A DNA stretch of 64,000 bases. Origin: Asterias amurensis (taxonomy: Eukaryota > Echinodermata > Asteroidea > Forcipulatida > Asteriidae). Position 1 is the stretch's first letter, and each line of letters starts with the position of its first letter. The notes beneath the pieces are model-generated. The model was not told the origin of the DNA and did no database searches. It saw nothing but the letters and a program-made list of their open reading frames with translations. The position numbers and the translations under genes are program-made. Shown here one piece after another: positions 1 through 10,448 of the stretch. The stretch is from contig NC_092665.1 of assembly GCF_032118995.1 (NCBI RefSeq), positions 14,156,012 to 14,220,011 of the forward strand, given 5' to 3'.

Positions 1-3000
1 AAGTCTTCGTCTAATGGATGGGAACTACCTGTACGAAGGTCGAGTGGAAATCTTCTACCAAGGACAGTGGGGAACCATCTGTGATGACTTGTGGGATATC
101 CAAGATGCTACTGTCGTCTGTCGACAACTTGGCTTCCCAGCTGCTGAATCTGCTCTTTCTGCTATCGACAGATTCCTAACTGGAAGTGGAGAGATTTTCT
201 TGGATGATTTGGAATGCAGTGGTGGAGAGAGTAGGTTGATAGATTGTCGTCATCCAGGATGGAGAACAAACAATTGTGGCCATTCAGAGGATGCTGGTGT
301 TGTTTGCTCAACATCAACCTTAGCACCAGGTGTACCTCAGTTTGCAGGTAGGAAATCATTCTACTTTCTGATTTGATTAAACCTTTTAGTTTCTTTATCT
401 TCGAGTACGCGCTTATCCTCCAATCAGACTTGCAGAATGGAGTGGTGATAAAAACCTATATTGCACGGCTAATATCACTACCTGCGTCTTGTGTGTTCCA
501 TGGTCACGGCCAAGTTTGCTTGAAGATAAGTACGTTATCACATGCGCGCTCGTGGAAATACTGCAAAAACATAGCACGTCTGCATCCCGTATCCAACTTG
601 GCCTTAAGCCTTGTTGGATATGGGACGCAGAAGTGCTGTTTTTTCCGTATTCCACTCGCGCTTGTGTGATAACTTATAATAACATACCTTACTGAAAGTT
701 GTGTAAAATTTCAAAACTGTAAGGGATATAGTCAAACATTGGGCTTTAATCTGTTTCTTGAGACCAGGAAATCAGGCCCCAATAATGCATTTCACTGACT
801 AATACTCATGATCTGGTGATACTATATTGTTTGATTTTTTCACAGATGGAAGTCTTCGTCTAATGAATGGACGCAACCGCTATGAAGGTCGTGTGGAAAT
901 CTTCTACCGTGGCCAATGGGGGACCATCTGTGATGACTTGTGGGATATTAAAGATGCTACTGTGGTCTGTCGACAACTTGGCTTCACAGCTGCTATTTCA
1001 GCCACGGACAGATTCCAAACTGGAGTTGGAGAGATTTTCTTGGATGATTTGGAATGCAGTGGTGGAGAGAGTAGGTTGATAGATTGTCCTCATCCAGGGT
1101 TGAGAACAAACAATTGTGGCCATTCAGAAGATGCTGGTGTTGTTTGCTCAGCAACAACCTTAGCACCAGAGGTAACTCAGTTTGCAGGTAGGGTATCATC
1201 TTTCCTTTACTTTACTGCAGTTTTTAGTTTTCATGATAAATATTTGAAACATGTGTTAAATATGTAAGTTGTTTGGGCTGTAGTACAACCTCATACTGTT
1301 AATGTTTTTAATTGGAACAAATGTCAGAAGCAAGATTCATGATTGCGTGATACCTCTTTTCAGATGGAAGTCTTCGCCTAGTGGATGGAAACTTCCCCTA
1401 TGAAGGTCGTGTGGAAATCTTCTACCGAGGCCAATGGGGAACCATCTGTGATGACTTGTGGGAGAACCAGGACGCTAATGTTGTCTGCCGACAACTTGGG
1501 TTTACAGAGTCAAGCGAATTTTTGGATGGTAGATTTCTAATGGGTACAGGAGCAATTATTCTTGATAACGTTGAATGTTTAGGCAATGAGAGCAGTTTGC
1601 TGGCCTGTCCTCATAATGGTTTTGGTGTGCATGATTGCTCACATACAGAAGATGTTGGTGTTCGCTGCAATGTTGTCACGACGGCCTCGCCTAATAAACC
1701 TACAGGTGAATATATTCAATGTTATATCTTGAGCCTCGCTTTAAGACCCCCGCCCCCGAAAAAAAAAACTATGTCTTTCAACTTGGCATTTATGTTTTTC
1801 TTCAAATTTGTTAATCTTCCGAGAGTAGGATTATGATGAAATTTTGACATCTAGAATGATTTCAGAGAATCCACTTCTCTCAAAAACAACTTAATGCGTT
1901 GCATTTAAGGAAATGTGTTGGACTTAAATACGAATTTATTAATGTAAACATCTCCCAAAATGTGTGTTTGGTTGTAGAGGAACTACCTGGAGACTATAGT
2001 AGTTTGCGTCTTGCTGGTGGTACTGACCAATCAAATGGACGGGTTGAGGTGTTCTCTGAAGGCCAGTGGAGCACAGTCTGTGATGAGGAGTGGGTTTTTA
2101 CCAATGCCCAGGTTATCTGTCGTCAACTTGGATTTGGCTCAGCAGACCCCACCCTGTTTCAAGCTTTCTACGGAGAAGGCAGTGGCCCCGTTTTAATGGA
2201 CGATGTGCTGTGTAAAGGAACAGAGGCAACCTTCATGTCTTGCTCAAAGAGCCCAAGACAGAATGAGTGTCCTCATAATACAGATGTCGGTGTTATATGC
2301 CAGATGGCTGGTAAGTTGGAAATATAGCGCCTAATATTGTTTTGTCTTTAAAAGAAAATTTCGCAAACATGACAACTATACAGAACTGTAGTTTAAGCCA
2401 TTTATCAATATCTCCATGACCTCAGTCTATACACACAGCATGCATGGATACAAAAAACTGTGTCAAAGAGTTTTCAACAGTCGTGAGAAAGTAAAAGATG
2501 ACAAGAGATACTTAACTATGTGTTTAGGCTCAGTGAGGTTGAACGGAAGTCCAACGTCCAAGCACACTCAAGGCAGGCTTGAGGTGTACCAGGACGGAGA
2601 GTGGTTGCAAGTGTGTCGCAACAACTGGGATCTATCGCTGTCACATAGGGTTTGTGGGCAGCTTGGCTTCAGTTCGGCAATCAACACCCAGGACAGAGAT
2701 GAAGCTGCTACACTTGGACAGGGTGACAGAGTTGTTGCAGAGGTTTGTAATGAGATTATTCATTTTAATCCTGTCTCATCTGATAACTTTGATTTGGGGT
2801 TTGAACAAAGGAAAAACTGACAAGAGTGGGACTCGAACCACCTTCCAAATTAATGCGCCGGAGGACGTTGGTTTGAGTCCAATTCTAGTCATTTCTTTTT
2901 GTTCAACCCCAACATCATTTAAAGATTTGTACAGTCAGTTTCCCTTGTGGTTTGTTTATTGATATCTATAAATAACTTTGTGACAAACGGTTAACCTGCC

Positions 3001-6000
3001 TATCTTACAACGACTATGACAATTTACAGACCGATTGCATTGGCCGCAAACCATGAGATAGAACTACTTTCAGCCAATGGTAGGTCTTCATTACAGGCAG
3101 TGGACACTATTGGTTAATTACTAAAAATAATTATTAGCATAATACCTTACTTGTTAACGAGAGATGAAGAGCTGTTGATAGTATAAAACATTGTGAGAAA
3201 CGGCTCCCTCTGAAGTAACGCAGTTTTCGAGCAAGAAGTAGTTTTCAACAAATTTGATTTTGAGACCTCAGAATTAGATTTTGAGGTCTCAAAATCAAGC
3301 ACCTGAAAGCACAAAACGTTGTGTGACAAGGGTGCTTTTTCTTTTATTATGCATACGTTGAGCACCGAGTGAGAAGACTGGTCTTTGACAAATATCAATA
3401 GTGTCCATCAGAGTCTTTAACTTCAGTTGGGGATCAGCTGTTCTGGTCTTGATTCAGACAATGCAAGCGATCTATGCACTGAAATAGATTTTGAAAATAT
3501 TTCAAAAGAACTGCACTTACCATTATGTCTCGTCCTGTTTTTGTTTCTTTGTCAGATATCCTGTATTGGCACAAAGGAGTCAACAGCTGATTGTAAGATG
3601 AACATCGTGGAGAGCAAAGAAGGGTGTCAAGACGGTAGCTCAGAGCTTGTCAGCATCGAATGCCTGAGATTTGAATCGGGTAACAAGAGTTTAATAAGAA
3701 ACAAACAAGTTCTGAAAAATTATTTTAGAGAAATTTTCTCCAAATGACTTTCGGAGAAAAATACTATGAAAAAAAAAAGTATGAGTAGTGGCTTTTGCAA
3801 ATAATGATCGAGTTTTGGTTATAAATTGTTTTAAATTATTTATGAGAAAAAAAACAGGCATTAATTGGGTAATAAAAAAATGAGTCAATATACTGAAAAA
3901 CAAGTCAAGAGAAATCATGAGAAATGATGTCATAACCTATCGGATACTTAACTTGCTTATTAGCAGAGTTTGACCACCTGCACAAAATAATGAATTTTGT
4001 GTGGCGCATTCCAACAGTAAAACTTGATTCCTTGAATGAATTTCCTAAAAGTGTTTCTGACTGAGTGTGAGTTAGTTGGCCATGCAGTTGTAGCAGCTGA
4101 AGTAACTGATGTAAGCTTGACTGACCTGAATGGAAAGGGAAATGATTTAGGGTTGAACAAAGACAAATTGACTTTAGTGGGACTCGAACTAACGACCTCC
4201 AGAATACTGTGCCGGCGCTCTACCAACAAACTGAGCCATCTAGCCCTTTGCTGGCGGTCTCATTATGTAGTCATATCTTTGGGGTGCCAGTCAGAAGCCA
4301 GAAAGAGAAATATAAGCAACGAACAATTATTCTCCAAGTATTATCTGTTATATATATTTACTAATACGCTACTCTAACTCTTCCCTACTTTTTCTAGATG
4401 GACGAGTAAGACTCTCTGGATCTGAACCTGCATTCAAGGGAGAGGTTCAAGTTCAAATTGACGGAGTATGGGGTGCTATTTGTGATGACAACTGGAGCAT
4501 AGAAGATGGAAATGTTGTTTGCAGACAACTCGGCTACAAGAGTGCCACATCTGTCTTTCGAAGCGAGCACTATCAAGGTATCAAAGACCAATTTTTTCTA
4601 TAAATACAGGGTACATTGTCCCTTGGTTGTGAGCAAACCTGAGTTTTGTGGGGCAGATGAATTTGTGTGCTCTCAGATAGGAATAAAAGACTTCTAGTTA
4701 GAAGTCTTTCAATATTTTAGTGAGAAATTAACTAAAAAACTACGTACTTCAGAGGGAGCCTTAATACTATCAACAGCTCTCCAAATGCTCATTACCAAGT
4801 CAGTTTTTAAAGTAATCATATTGAGTAATTTCCATTTTCCAAGGTTACCCTTGTGTAATGAGGAAGGAGTAATACTGTTTTTATGCACACATGAACTCAT
4901 TGTGTTACAGAAATTGGCAATTTACCCATTCTAATGGATCCAATCTGTTCTGGGAAGGAGGTCAACATTACGTCCTGCAAGAACAGTGGATGGAGTCACA
5001 CTGACAAATGTCCGAAGCGAAGAGTTGGGGTTGAGTGCAGTCAACTTGGTCACATCGGTGAAATATCCCAAAAATCAGGTATGTAAATGTATGTAAGACT
5101 ACAGTAGAATTGTGCAAAGAAAACTCTCCCATAAAATTTTGATTGTTGCGTATTCCAGTTCTGTATTTAGTAGGGGGATACGTCCATTCGAAAACTTCAG
5201 GCTGGTGTTGGGAAAATAATCACTTTCAGCTGCCCGTCAACTAAAAACTACAGGAGTATCCTGCTTACGCAATACTGATTAACATCAGTCATAGGCCCTT
5301 TTCTAAATGACGGCTTCGGCTTAGGATTCGGCTCAGGCTAGCTTGGCCCGCCAGTTGATTTGACAATTGCTTTGCCTTTACGCGCTCCGGGATTCAGAGT
5401 GATGTTCAGACTAGAGAAGGGAGCCTCGAGCCGAATCCAAAGCCGAAGCTATGGTTTGGAAAAGGGCCATACTATAATTATAGGCTTTTTCACATTTTCA
5501 CCCCAACACCCAGGTCAAAATTCCAGTTGAACCTAGTTAACTGGGGTCAACTGGTTCAACTGGATAGTGACCAAACTCGTCCATTTTCCATATTAACCAA
5601 CTGGTTTGGACTAGGTTTAACTGTGTTCAACTAGGTTGAAATTATAAACCAGTTGGTCTCTGTCCATTTTCCATATTAAACCAACTGGTTTTAACTGTGT
5701 TTAGCTAGTTTATCAACTGATTTCAACTAGTTCCAGTTAAACCCAGTTTAACTAGGTTCAACTGGAATTTCGACCTGGGCATAAGAAGACCTATCAACAA
5801 CTCTGCTGCCCCCGCCTCTGCCTGAGCCGGTCAGACATTACTGCATACCCTTTTGACAATATCAGATTCAAAATGACATTTGAAATAATTACAATTCCAT
5901 TTTAACATCTTCTGCAGGATTGTCCTCGACATCCCTAGTTGTTGTTGTGGTCTTCAGTGCAGTTGCCTTTCTCGTCTTCATTGTCATCATCTTCGTCCTA

Positions 6001-6249
6001 ATCAAGAAAAAAAGGCAGACCAGAAGGGACATTTATAACATGGATATGCCATTGTCCCCACCGTCCCCACCCCCTAATGGCCAAGCAGCTTCGAGTGGGA
6101 ATGGGGATGAAGAGCCCAGGTACTCGGCTGTCGGCTCCTCAGCCGAAGGTTGGAGTAATCCTGTCTATGAGTCGACCCTTAGTTGGAGCCCTCCATTAAA
6201 ACCTGTGTCATTTCAGTTTCCACCACCCGAGGAAGTGTCAAAACTTTAG
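1..6249 (+). CDS. SRCR-domain type I transmembrane receptor, 3' part (six SRCR domains, TM, cytoplasmic tail)
   Basis: Nine exons join in one frame: 1-347 (cut by the window edge), 846-1187, 1364-1705, 1978-2310, 2528-2742, 3556-3679, 4398-4577, 4911-5078 and 5918-6249, giving 793 visible codons. Domains 1-4 each lie in one exon; domains 5 and 6 are each split over two. Each shows the SRCR pattern (GRVE..., [28 protein letters not shown]) with six cysteines. The last exon gives one hydrophobic segment ([19 protein letters not shown]), a basic stop-transfer KKKRQTRRD and a tail of about 75 residues with an NPVY motif (6157-6168), the NPxY type used for endocytosis or PTB binding. SRCR proteins are pattern-recognition or scavenger receptors; ligand unknown here. 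Domains 1 and 2 are nearly identical in DNA, so that exon was duplicated recently. The start and any signal peptide lie upstream of the window. Confidence 0.9.
532..673. repeat. Foldback MITE in SRCR intron 1
   Basis: The two halves are reverse complements with a very short centre: the left end GTTATCACATGCGCGCTCG reappears inverted as CGCGCTTGTGTGATAAC. Open frames on both strands here encode the same peptide, as expected from a palindrome, and are not genes. Confidence 0.8.
2790..2915. repeat. Inverted pair of SINE ends in SRCR intron 5
   Basis: GTGGGACTCGAACC on the left and GGTTTGAGTCC on the right are inverted copies of a tRNA-type B box, flanked by inverted GAACAAAG/CTTTTTGTTC. The same sequence occurs at 4150-4200, so this is a head-to-head pair of ends of one SINE family. 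Confidence 0.6.
3096..3420. repeat. R1 foldback MITE copy
   Basis: Starts GGCAGTGGACACTATTGG and ends with inverted CAATAGTGTCC...TTTAA. The centre holds the family's small palindrome GAGACCTCA...TGAGGTCTC. It lies in SRCR intron 5. Confidence 0.85.
4145..4255 (-). repeat. tRNA-derived SINE fragment
   Basis: On the minus strand an A-box-like TGGCTCAGTTTGTTGG and a B box AGTTCGAGTCCC sit at tRNA spacing, but the acceptor arms do not pair, so this is SINE or tRNA-pseudogene material rather than a working tRNA. Confidence 0.6.
4655..4840. repeat. Diverged R1 fragment
   Basis: Contains the R1 internal motifs TACTTCAGAGGGAGCC, ACTATCAACAGCTCTCC and a GACTTCTAG/CTAGAAGTC hairpin, also seen in the copy at 57.6-58.0 kb. 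It lies in the intron that splits SRCR domain 6. Confidence 0.6.
5288..5472. repeat. Foldback MITE with GGCCCTTTTC ends
   Basis: Left GGCCCTTTTCTAAATGACGG and right TTTGGAAAAGGGCC are inverted, followed inward by inverted CGGCTTNGGATTCGGCTC. A half copy is at 17425-17477 and a diverged relative at 28900-29050. Confidence 0.75.
5508..5782. repeat. Foldback MITE with CCAGGTCAAAATTCCAG ends
   Basis: The outer arms CCAGGTCAAAATTCCAGTTG and CAACTGGAATTTCGACCTGG are inverted. Inside, CAACTGGTTT and GTCCATTTTCCATATTAA recur in tandem. It lies in the last SRCR intron. Confidence 0.8.
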
Positions 6250-6273
6250 ACGCTGGCTACCCCAGGCCACCCC

Positions 6274-6440
6274 TTGTTTGTTTGTTTGTTTGTTTGTTTG
6301 TTTGTTTGTTTGTTTGTTTGTTTGTTTGTTTGTTTGTTTGTTTGTTTGTTTGTTTGTTTGTTTGTTTGTTTGTTTTGTTTGTTTGTTTGTTTGTTTGTTT
6401 GTTTTGTTTGTTTGTTTGTGCTTGATGGGGTTTTTGTTTG
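6274..6440. repeat. (TTTG)n microsatellite in the SRCR 3' UTR
   Basis: About 150 bp of TTTG units with a few TTTTG interruptions, starting some 25 bp after the SRCR stop codon. Reading frames of the VCLF type here are only translated microsatellite. Confidence 0.97.
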
Positions 6441-6544
6441 TTTGTGTTGTTTGTAGTCTTGGTCTTTTTTATTCTAAAAATGGGTTAAATTTATATCTTA
6501 TTATGAGTAATTGATTAACAATACAACAGTACACTACCACACTT

Positions 6545-6745
6545 GAGTGAGGGTTCGAATCCCGATTTGATTCTTGTGACCTTGGGAAGGTATATGTGCA
6601 TTCTGCTCTACTTCTGCCAGGCTCCTATGTGGGCGATACCCATGCTGAAGGGGGCAAATCCCCTTTTGAGCTCTAGGAGTAAGTGACAAGGTGCCGTTGG
6701 TGATGTAAGGTTGACCATTTCGTTTAAAAATATTATTATTATTAA
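6545..6745 (+). repeat. tRNA-derived SINE
   Basis: A B box GGTTCGAATCCC, then TGTGACCTTGGGAAGGTATAT as in several deuterostome SINEs, a G-rich body, and a TATTATTATTAATAAA tail. It may supply an AATAAA signal for the SRCR transcript. Confidence 0.6.
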
Positions 6746-7605
6746 TAAAATTTGAATAATTAAAAAAGTACTGGATAAAGTACCCTTTTACTGGCAGGAT
6801 TCTTCCTACTTTAATCCGATTTCAGATTTGTTTGCCTTCATCAGAAGAGTCCTAGTGAAAAAAATGTATTTTAATAAATTATAATAATAGTAATGACTTC
6901 TTTATAGCGCACATTGACCTGGCATGGAGGTCTAGATTTGTCTACATAGACTTGAAGTAAAGCCGAAACCATGTGCCCTTGCAATTGTAAGTTGAATAAC
7001 TTTTCCTCCATGTTTGAGCTCAATAAAAACTTTGTAGTTTTCTCCAAGGGCTATAATTATATCAAGTCTGCCTCCTGTAGATTTATATGGCTGTTTAGGC
7101 AGCCAATCGTTGAATCCAGTGTTTTCCTAATTTGTTTTTACCTCGGACAATTCAACAAAAGTTTGTTACTAAATAGTCTGAAAAGTTTGTTCAGACCCAG
7201 GTGCTCAATCATGTGTTCCTATCTTTTTCTAGGATCCAAAGGGCCTGTTATCAAGCTTGGATGATTAACACATACCGTCGAAGATTGCCTATAATTATTG
7301 TATTGAGCTTGTGATGTACTTTGGTTCCCGCCAAACAATCCGCCACTTCAGAAAGCACCTCCCGTTGGTTGGAAGTTCTTGAAACAAAAAACTTATTGGC
7401 CGGCCTATAGTTATACCATGTACCAATACTTACTTGCTTGCTTAAGTCGAGTGGTGTCCTCGAATCACGATGGTTCCCCAAGCCTTCCTGTCCCCCATTG
7501 CCGACTTGAAATATGTTGATTCAAGTCCCGTGTACCAATAGCAAGCATGTATTTTGCCTTGCTGCTGTATCCCTCATAAACCTGTGTACAACAGCTTCAT
7601 AACCA
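6746..7605. other. AT-rich intergenic or 3' UTR stretch, no gene seen
   Basis: Only short open frames without homology that I recognise. CAATAAAAACTT near 7020 could be a late polyadenylation signal for the SRCR gene. Confidence 0.4.
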
Positions 7606-8165
7606 GGGCCCAATGTCAAAGAGCTGCTTGGGCAGAAAAAAACTTGCTCGACACTTTTTCTGTTTAAAGGAAGTGGACACTATTGGTGGTTTTTACTCAA
7701 TATATATGTATATATATATCTGCATAAAACCTCACTTGGTAACGAGTAAGGGGGAGAGGTTGATAGTATAAAACATTGTTAGAAACGGCTCCCTCTTAAG
7801 TGATGTAGTTTTGGAGAAAGAAGTAATTATCCACGAATTTGATTTCGAGACCTCAAATTTAGAATTTGAGGTCTCACAATCAAGCATCTCAACCAAGCAC
7901 ACAACTTCGTGTGACAAGGGCGTTTTTTTGTTTTTCTTTCATAGTTATCTTGCAGACGACCAATCGAGCTCAAATTTTCACATGTTTTTTATTTTGTGCA
8001 TTTGTGAGATACACCAAGCATAGAACAAGATGCTCTATGCACCAAGTGAGAAGACTGGTCTTTGACAATTACCAGTAGTGTCCAGTGTCTTTAAGCAGGA
8101 AAGACAGGTTACCAGTCACATTAAATATGACATGGTAGTTTGGCTGGTATACCATCTGGTAAACA
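7606..8165. repeat. R2 element split by an R1 insertion at TTAA
   Basis: R2 starts with AGGGCCCAATGTCAAAGAGC and runs to a TTAA at 7664-7667. R1 follows (GGAAGTGGACACTATTGG...CCAGTGTCT) up to a second TTAA at 8091-8094, after which R2 resumes with GCAGGAAAGACAGGTTACC. The duplicated TTAA marks the insertion. Confidence 0.8.
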
Positions 8166-8876
8166 CTTAACACTTAACAGAGTCTATAGCAGGAGGTGTG
8201 TTATAAATGCCTCCCTAGTGGAGAGTATTTTTGTATTTTAGTCTTTGAATATCTTGTATTTTGTATTTGTACTTAAATAAATATTTTTATATCCTAATGT
8301 TTTTCTGTAATTTTAAAAATAGTATATGTATATTTTCTTATCCTCTGTAATTTTAAACGCAATTCCAGCCTCTGGCTGCCAAGTTTGGATGTTTTTAATA
8401 AACCAATAATAATAAAACAAGTTCTTATAGCAACTCGACTACCACGCAGTTTGTGGGAAATTAAAACTTGACTGGAAGACAAATCACACCATGAGTCAAA
8501 ATATGTAATCTGAGGTATTATAAAGTATTTGATCTTAATAATTTATTCATTTAATTATACTATTTTTATACTTGAAAAGGGTTCACCAGATCAAATTCAT
8601 CAAATTCATCAAAATGTTATTGTAATAAGTATTTTTTAGAACACTTATCCAAAGGGTTTTACAGACAAAAAATAGTAATGAATTTATACTCTCCACTGAC
8701 CTATATAAACAAATAATAGCCCAGAAAACATTTCGTAGTAAAATTTTGAGGCAAAACAAATTGAGTCTGTTCTCCATGTTTCATCCATAAATAGGAATTG
8801 GTAAAATAAACATTCTTTTTACTTTACTGAAATTTCTTAGTGAATCTAAAATTCACATTTTCTAAGCGGACTGTTG
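8166..8876. other. AT-rich spacer, nothing recognised
   Basis: Low-complexity AT-rich sequence with short unsupported frames and AATAAA-like motifs near 8277. No exon, RNA gene or repeat of known family seen. Confidence 0.4.
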
Positions 8877-8878
8877 TA

Positions 8879-10446
8879 TGGGGCGCCGTCTGTCAATTAA
8901 TTGTTTGGCACTTTTAAGGCATGTTTTTACCATGGTTTATAGCAATTAGATGTAAACCATAGAAAGTGTTGCCAAATCCTTTTTATGGTTTACATACCAT
9001 TACTATTTTTTTGGTGTAAGTTTATGGTTTACAAACCATGAACATGCAACAAACATTTGTAAATCATGGTTCATAAACCATGGAAACTTTACGCATCTTT
9101 AAAACATGGTTTATAAACCAGAAAAATGAAGCATCAAATTCATGGTGTACAAATCATGGTTTATAAACCATGAAAATTGGGTCATCTTAAACGTAAACGT
9201 GCCGTTTGTCAATTAATTCAACCTCCTTCCCATTGAGCGATAGTCGCGCAATCGCCCGCCGTGTACATGTCTCGCCCGGTACGTGGGGGTGTGTGTACGG
9301 TTGCCCACTGCGGACTGTTGCATGAGGCTCGTGAATAACGCCAGAGACCGGGCTCCAAAAATATTGTAAAACATGCGTGTAGTTTGACCTCTGACCTCTG
9401 TCATTTCCAGCATAGATATGCAGTCAAATTCCATTGCGGACTTGAGAGCAGTGACTATTTGGGCATCTATGCACGTCACTGCACGTGCATTGTATCCAAT
9501 GGGAATCACTAGTTCTAGCGGCAGCGACGGATAAAGACAGGGGCCCAGTCTAGATTGCAGCAAGAATGATCAGCAAGAATGCTTGGGGTAGGAGGTTGAA
9601 CACAATTAACCCACGTTCAGTTTTTATGGTTTATAAACCATGATTTGTGCACATTTTTTTATGGTTTATAAACCATGATTTGTGGGTGCACATTTTTTTA
9701 TGGTTTATAAACCATGATTTGTAAACTATATTGATGCCTCAATTTTTATGGTTTATAAACCATAAATTTGATGCTTCAGTTTTCATGGTTTACAAACCAT
9801 GTTTTTACAATGCCTCCGATTTCATGGTTTATAAACCATGAGTTTCAATTTTCAATTTTCATAGTTTATAAACCATGTTTTCAAGATGCCTCAACTTTCA
9901 TGGTTTATAAACCATGATTTGTAAACCACGTTTTTCATGCTACGATTTTTATGGTTTATACACCATGATTTGTAAACCATGATTTTCATGTTTCAATTTT
10001 CGTGGTTTATAAACCATGTTTTTTAAATGCTTAAATTTTTATGGTTTACAAACCATGATTTTCGTGCTCCCATTTTTATGGTTTATAAACCATGATTTTC
10101 ATGCTTCAATTTTTATGGTTTATAAACCATATTTTTAAGATGACCCAATTTTCATGGTTTATAAACCATGATTTGTAAACCATGAATTTGATGCTTAATT
10201 TTTCTGGTTTATAAACCATGTTTTAAAGATGCGTAAAGTTTCCATGGTTTATGAACCATGATTTACAAATGTTTGTTGCATGTTCATGGTTTGTAAACCA
10301 TAAACTTACACACATCAAATACTACTGGTATGTAAACCATAAAAAGGATTTGGCAACACTTTCTATGGTTTACATCTAATTGCTATAAACCATGGTAAAA
10401 ACATGCCTTAAAAGTGCCAAACATTTAATTGACAGACGGCGCCCCA
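8879..10446. mobile_element. 1.57 kb foldback element made of ATGGTTTATAAACCAT palindromes
   Basis: The ends TGGGGCGCCGTCTGTCAATT and its inverse are flanked by TA on both sides (8877-8878, 10447-10448). Roughly 300 bp of each end are inverted copies. About 25 units of a 16-bp palindrome (ATGGTTTATAAACCAT and variants such as ATGGTTTACAAACCAT) are spread through it at spacings of about 30-50 bp; the right half has about 13 further units with no partner on the left. No transposase frame is visible, so it is non-autonomous. TA flanks fit a Tc1/mariner-type target, but the superfamily is unproven. Confidence 0.85.
9190..9615. other. Non-palindromic insert inside the foldback element
   Basis: This GC-richer stretch interrupts the palindrome array. 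Imperfect inverted repeats bound it (AATTCAACCTCC at 9214 against GGAGGTTGAA near 9590). An open minus-strand frame of 116 codons (9213-9563) resembles nothing I know. It may be a nested element or captured sequence. Confidence 0.5.
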
Positions 10447-10448
10447 TA

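Noticed and set aside
413-695. Small protein genes in SRCR intron 1
   Set aside because: The two strands encode the same peptide because the region is a foldback repeat.
3029-3081. An extra exon in the split SRCR domain 5 (acceptor TTTACAG, donor GTAGGT)
   Set aside because: Its only open frame does not fit the phases on either side, while joining 2742 directly to 3556 gives a proper SRCR domain.
4145-4255. Functional tRNA gene
   Set aside because: A and B boxes are recognisable but the acceptor stem does not pair; SINE-derived.
6183-6514. Plus-strand frames of VCLF repeats
   Set aside because: They are the translated TTTG microsatellite in three frames.
9600-10400. CRISPR-like regularly spaced repeats
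   Set aside because: Units are self-complementary, variable in length and lie within an inverted-repeat element of an animal genome; no spacers of even size.
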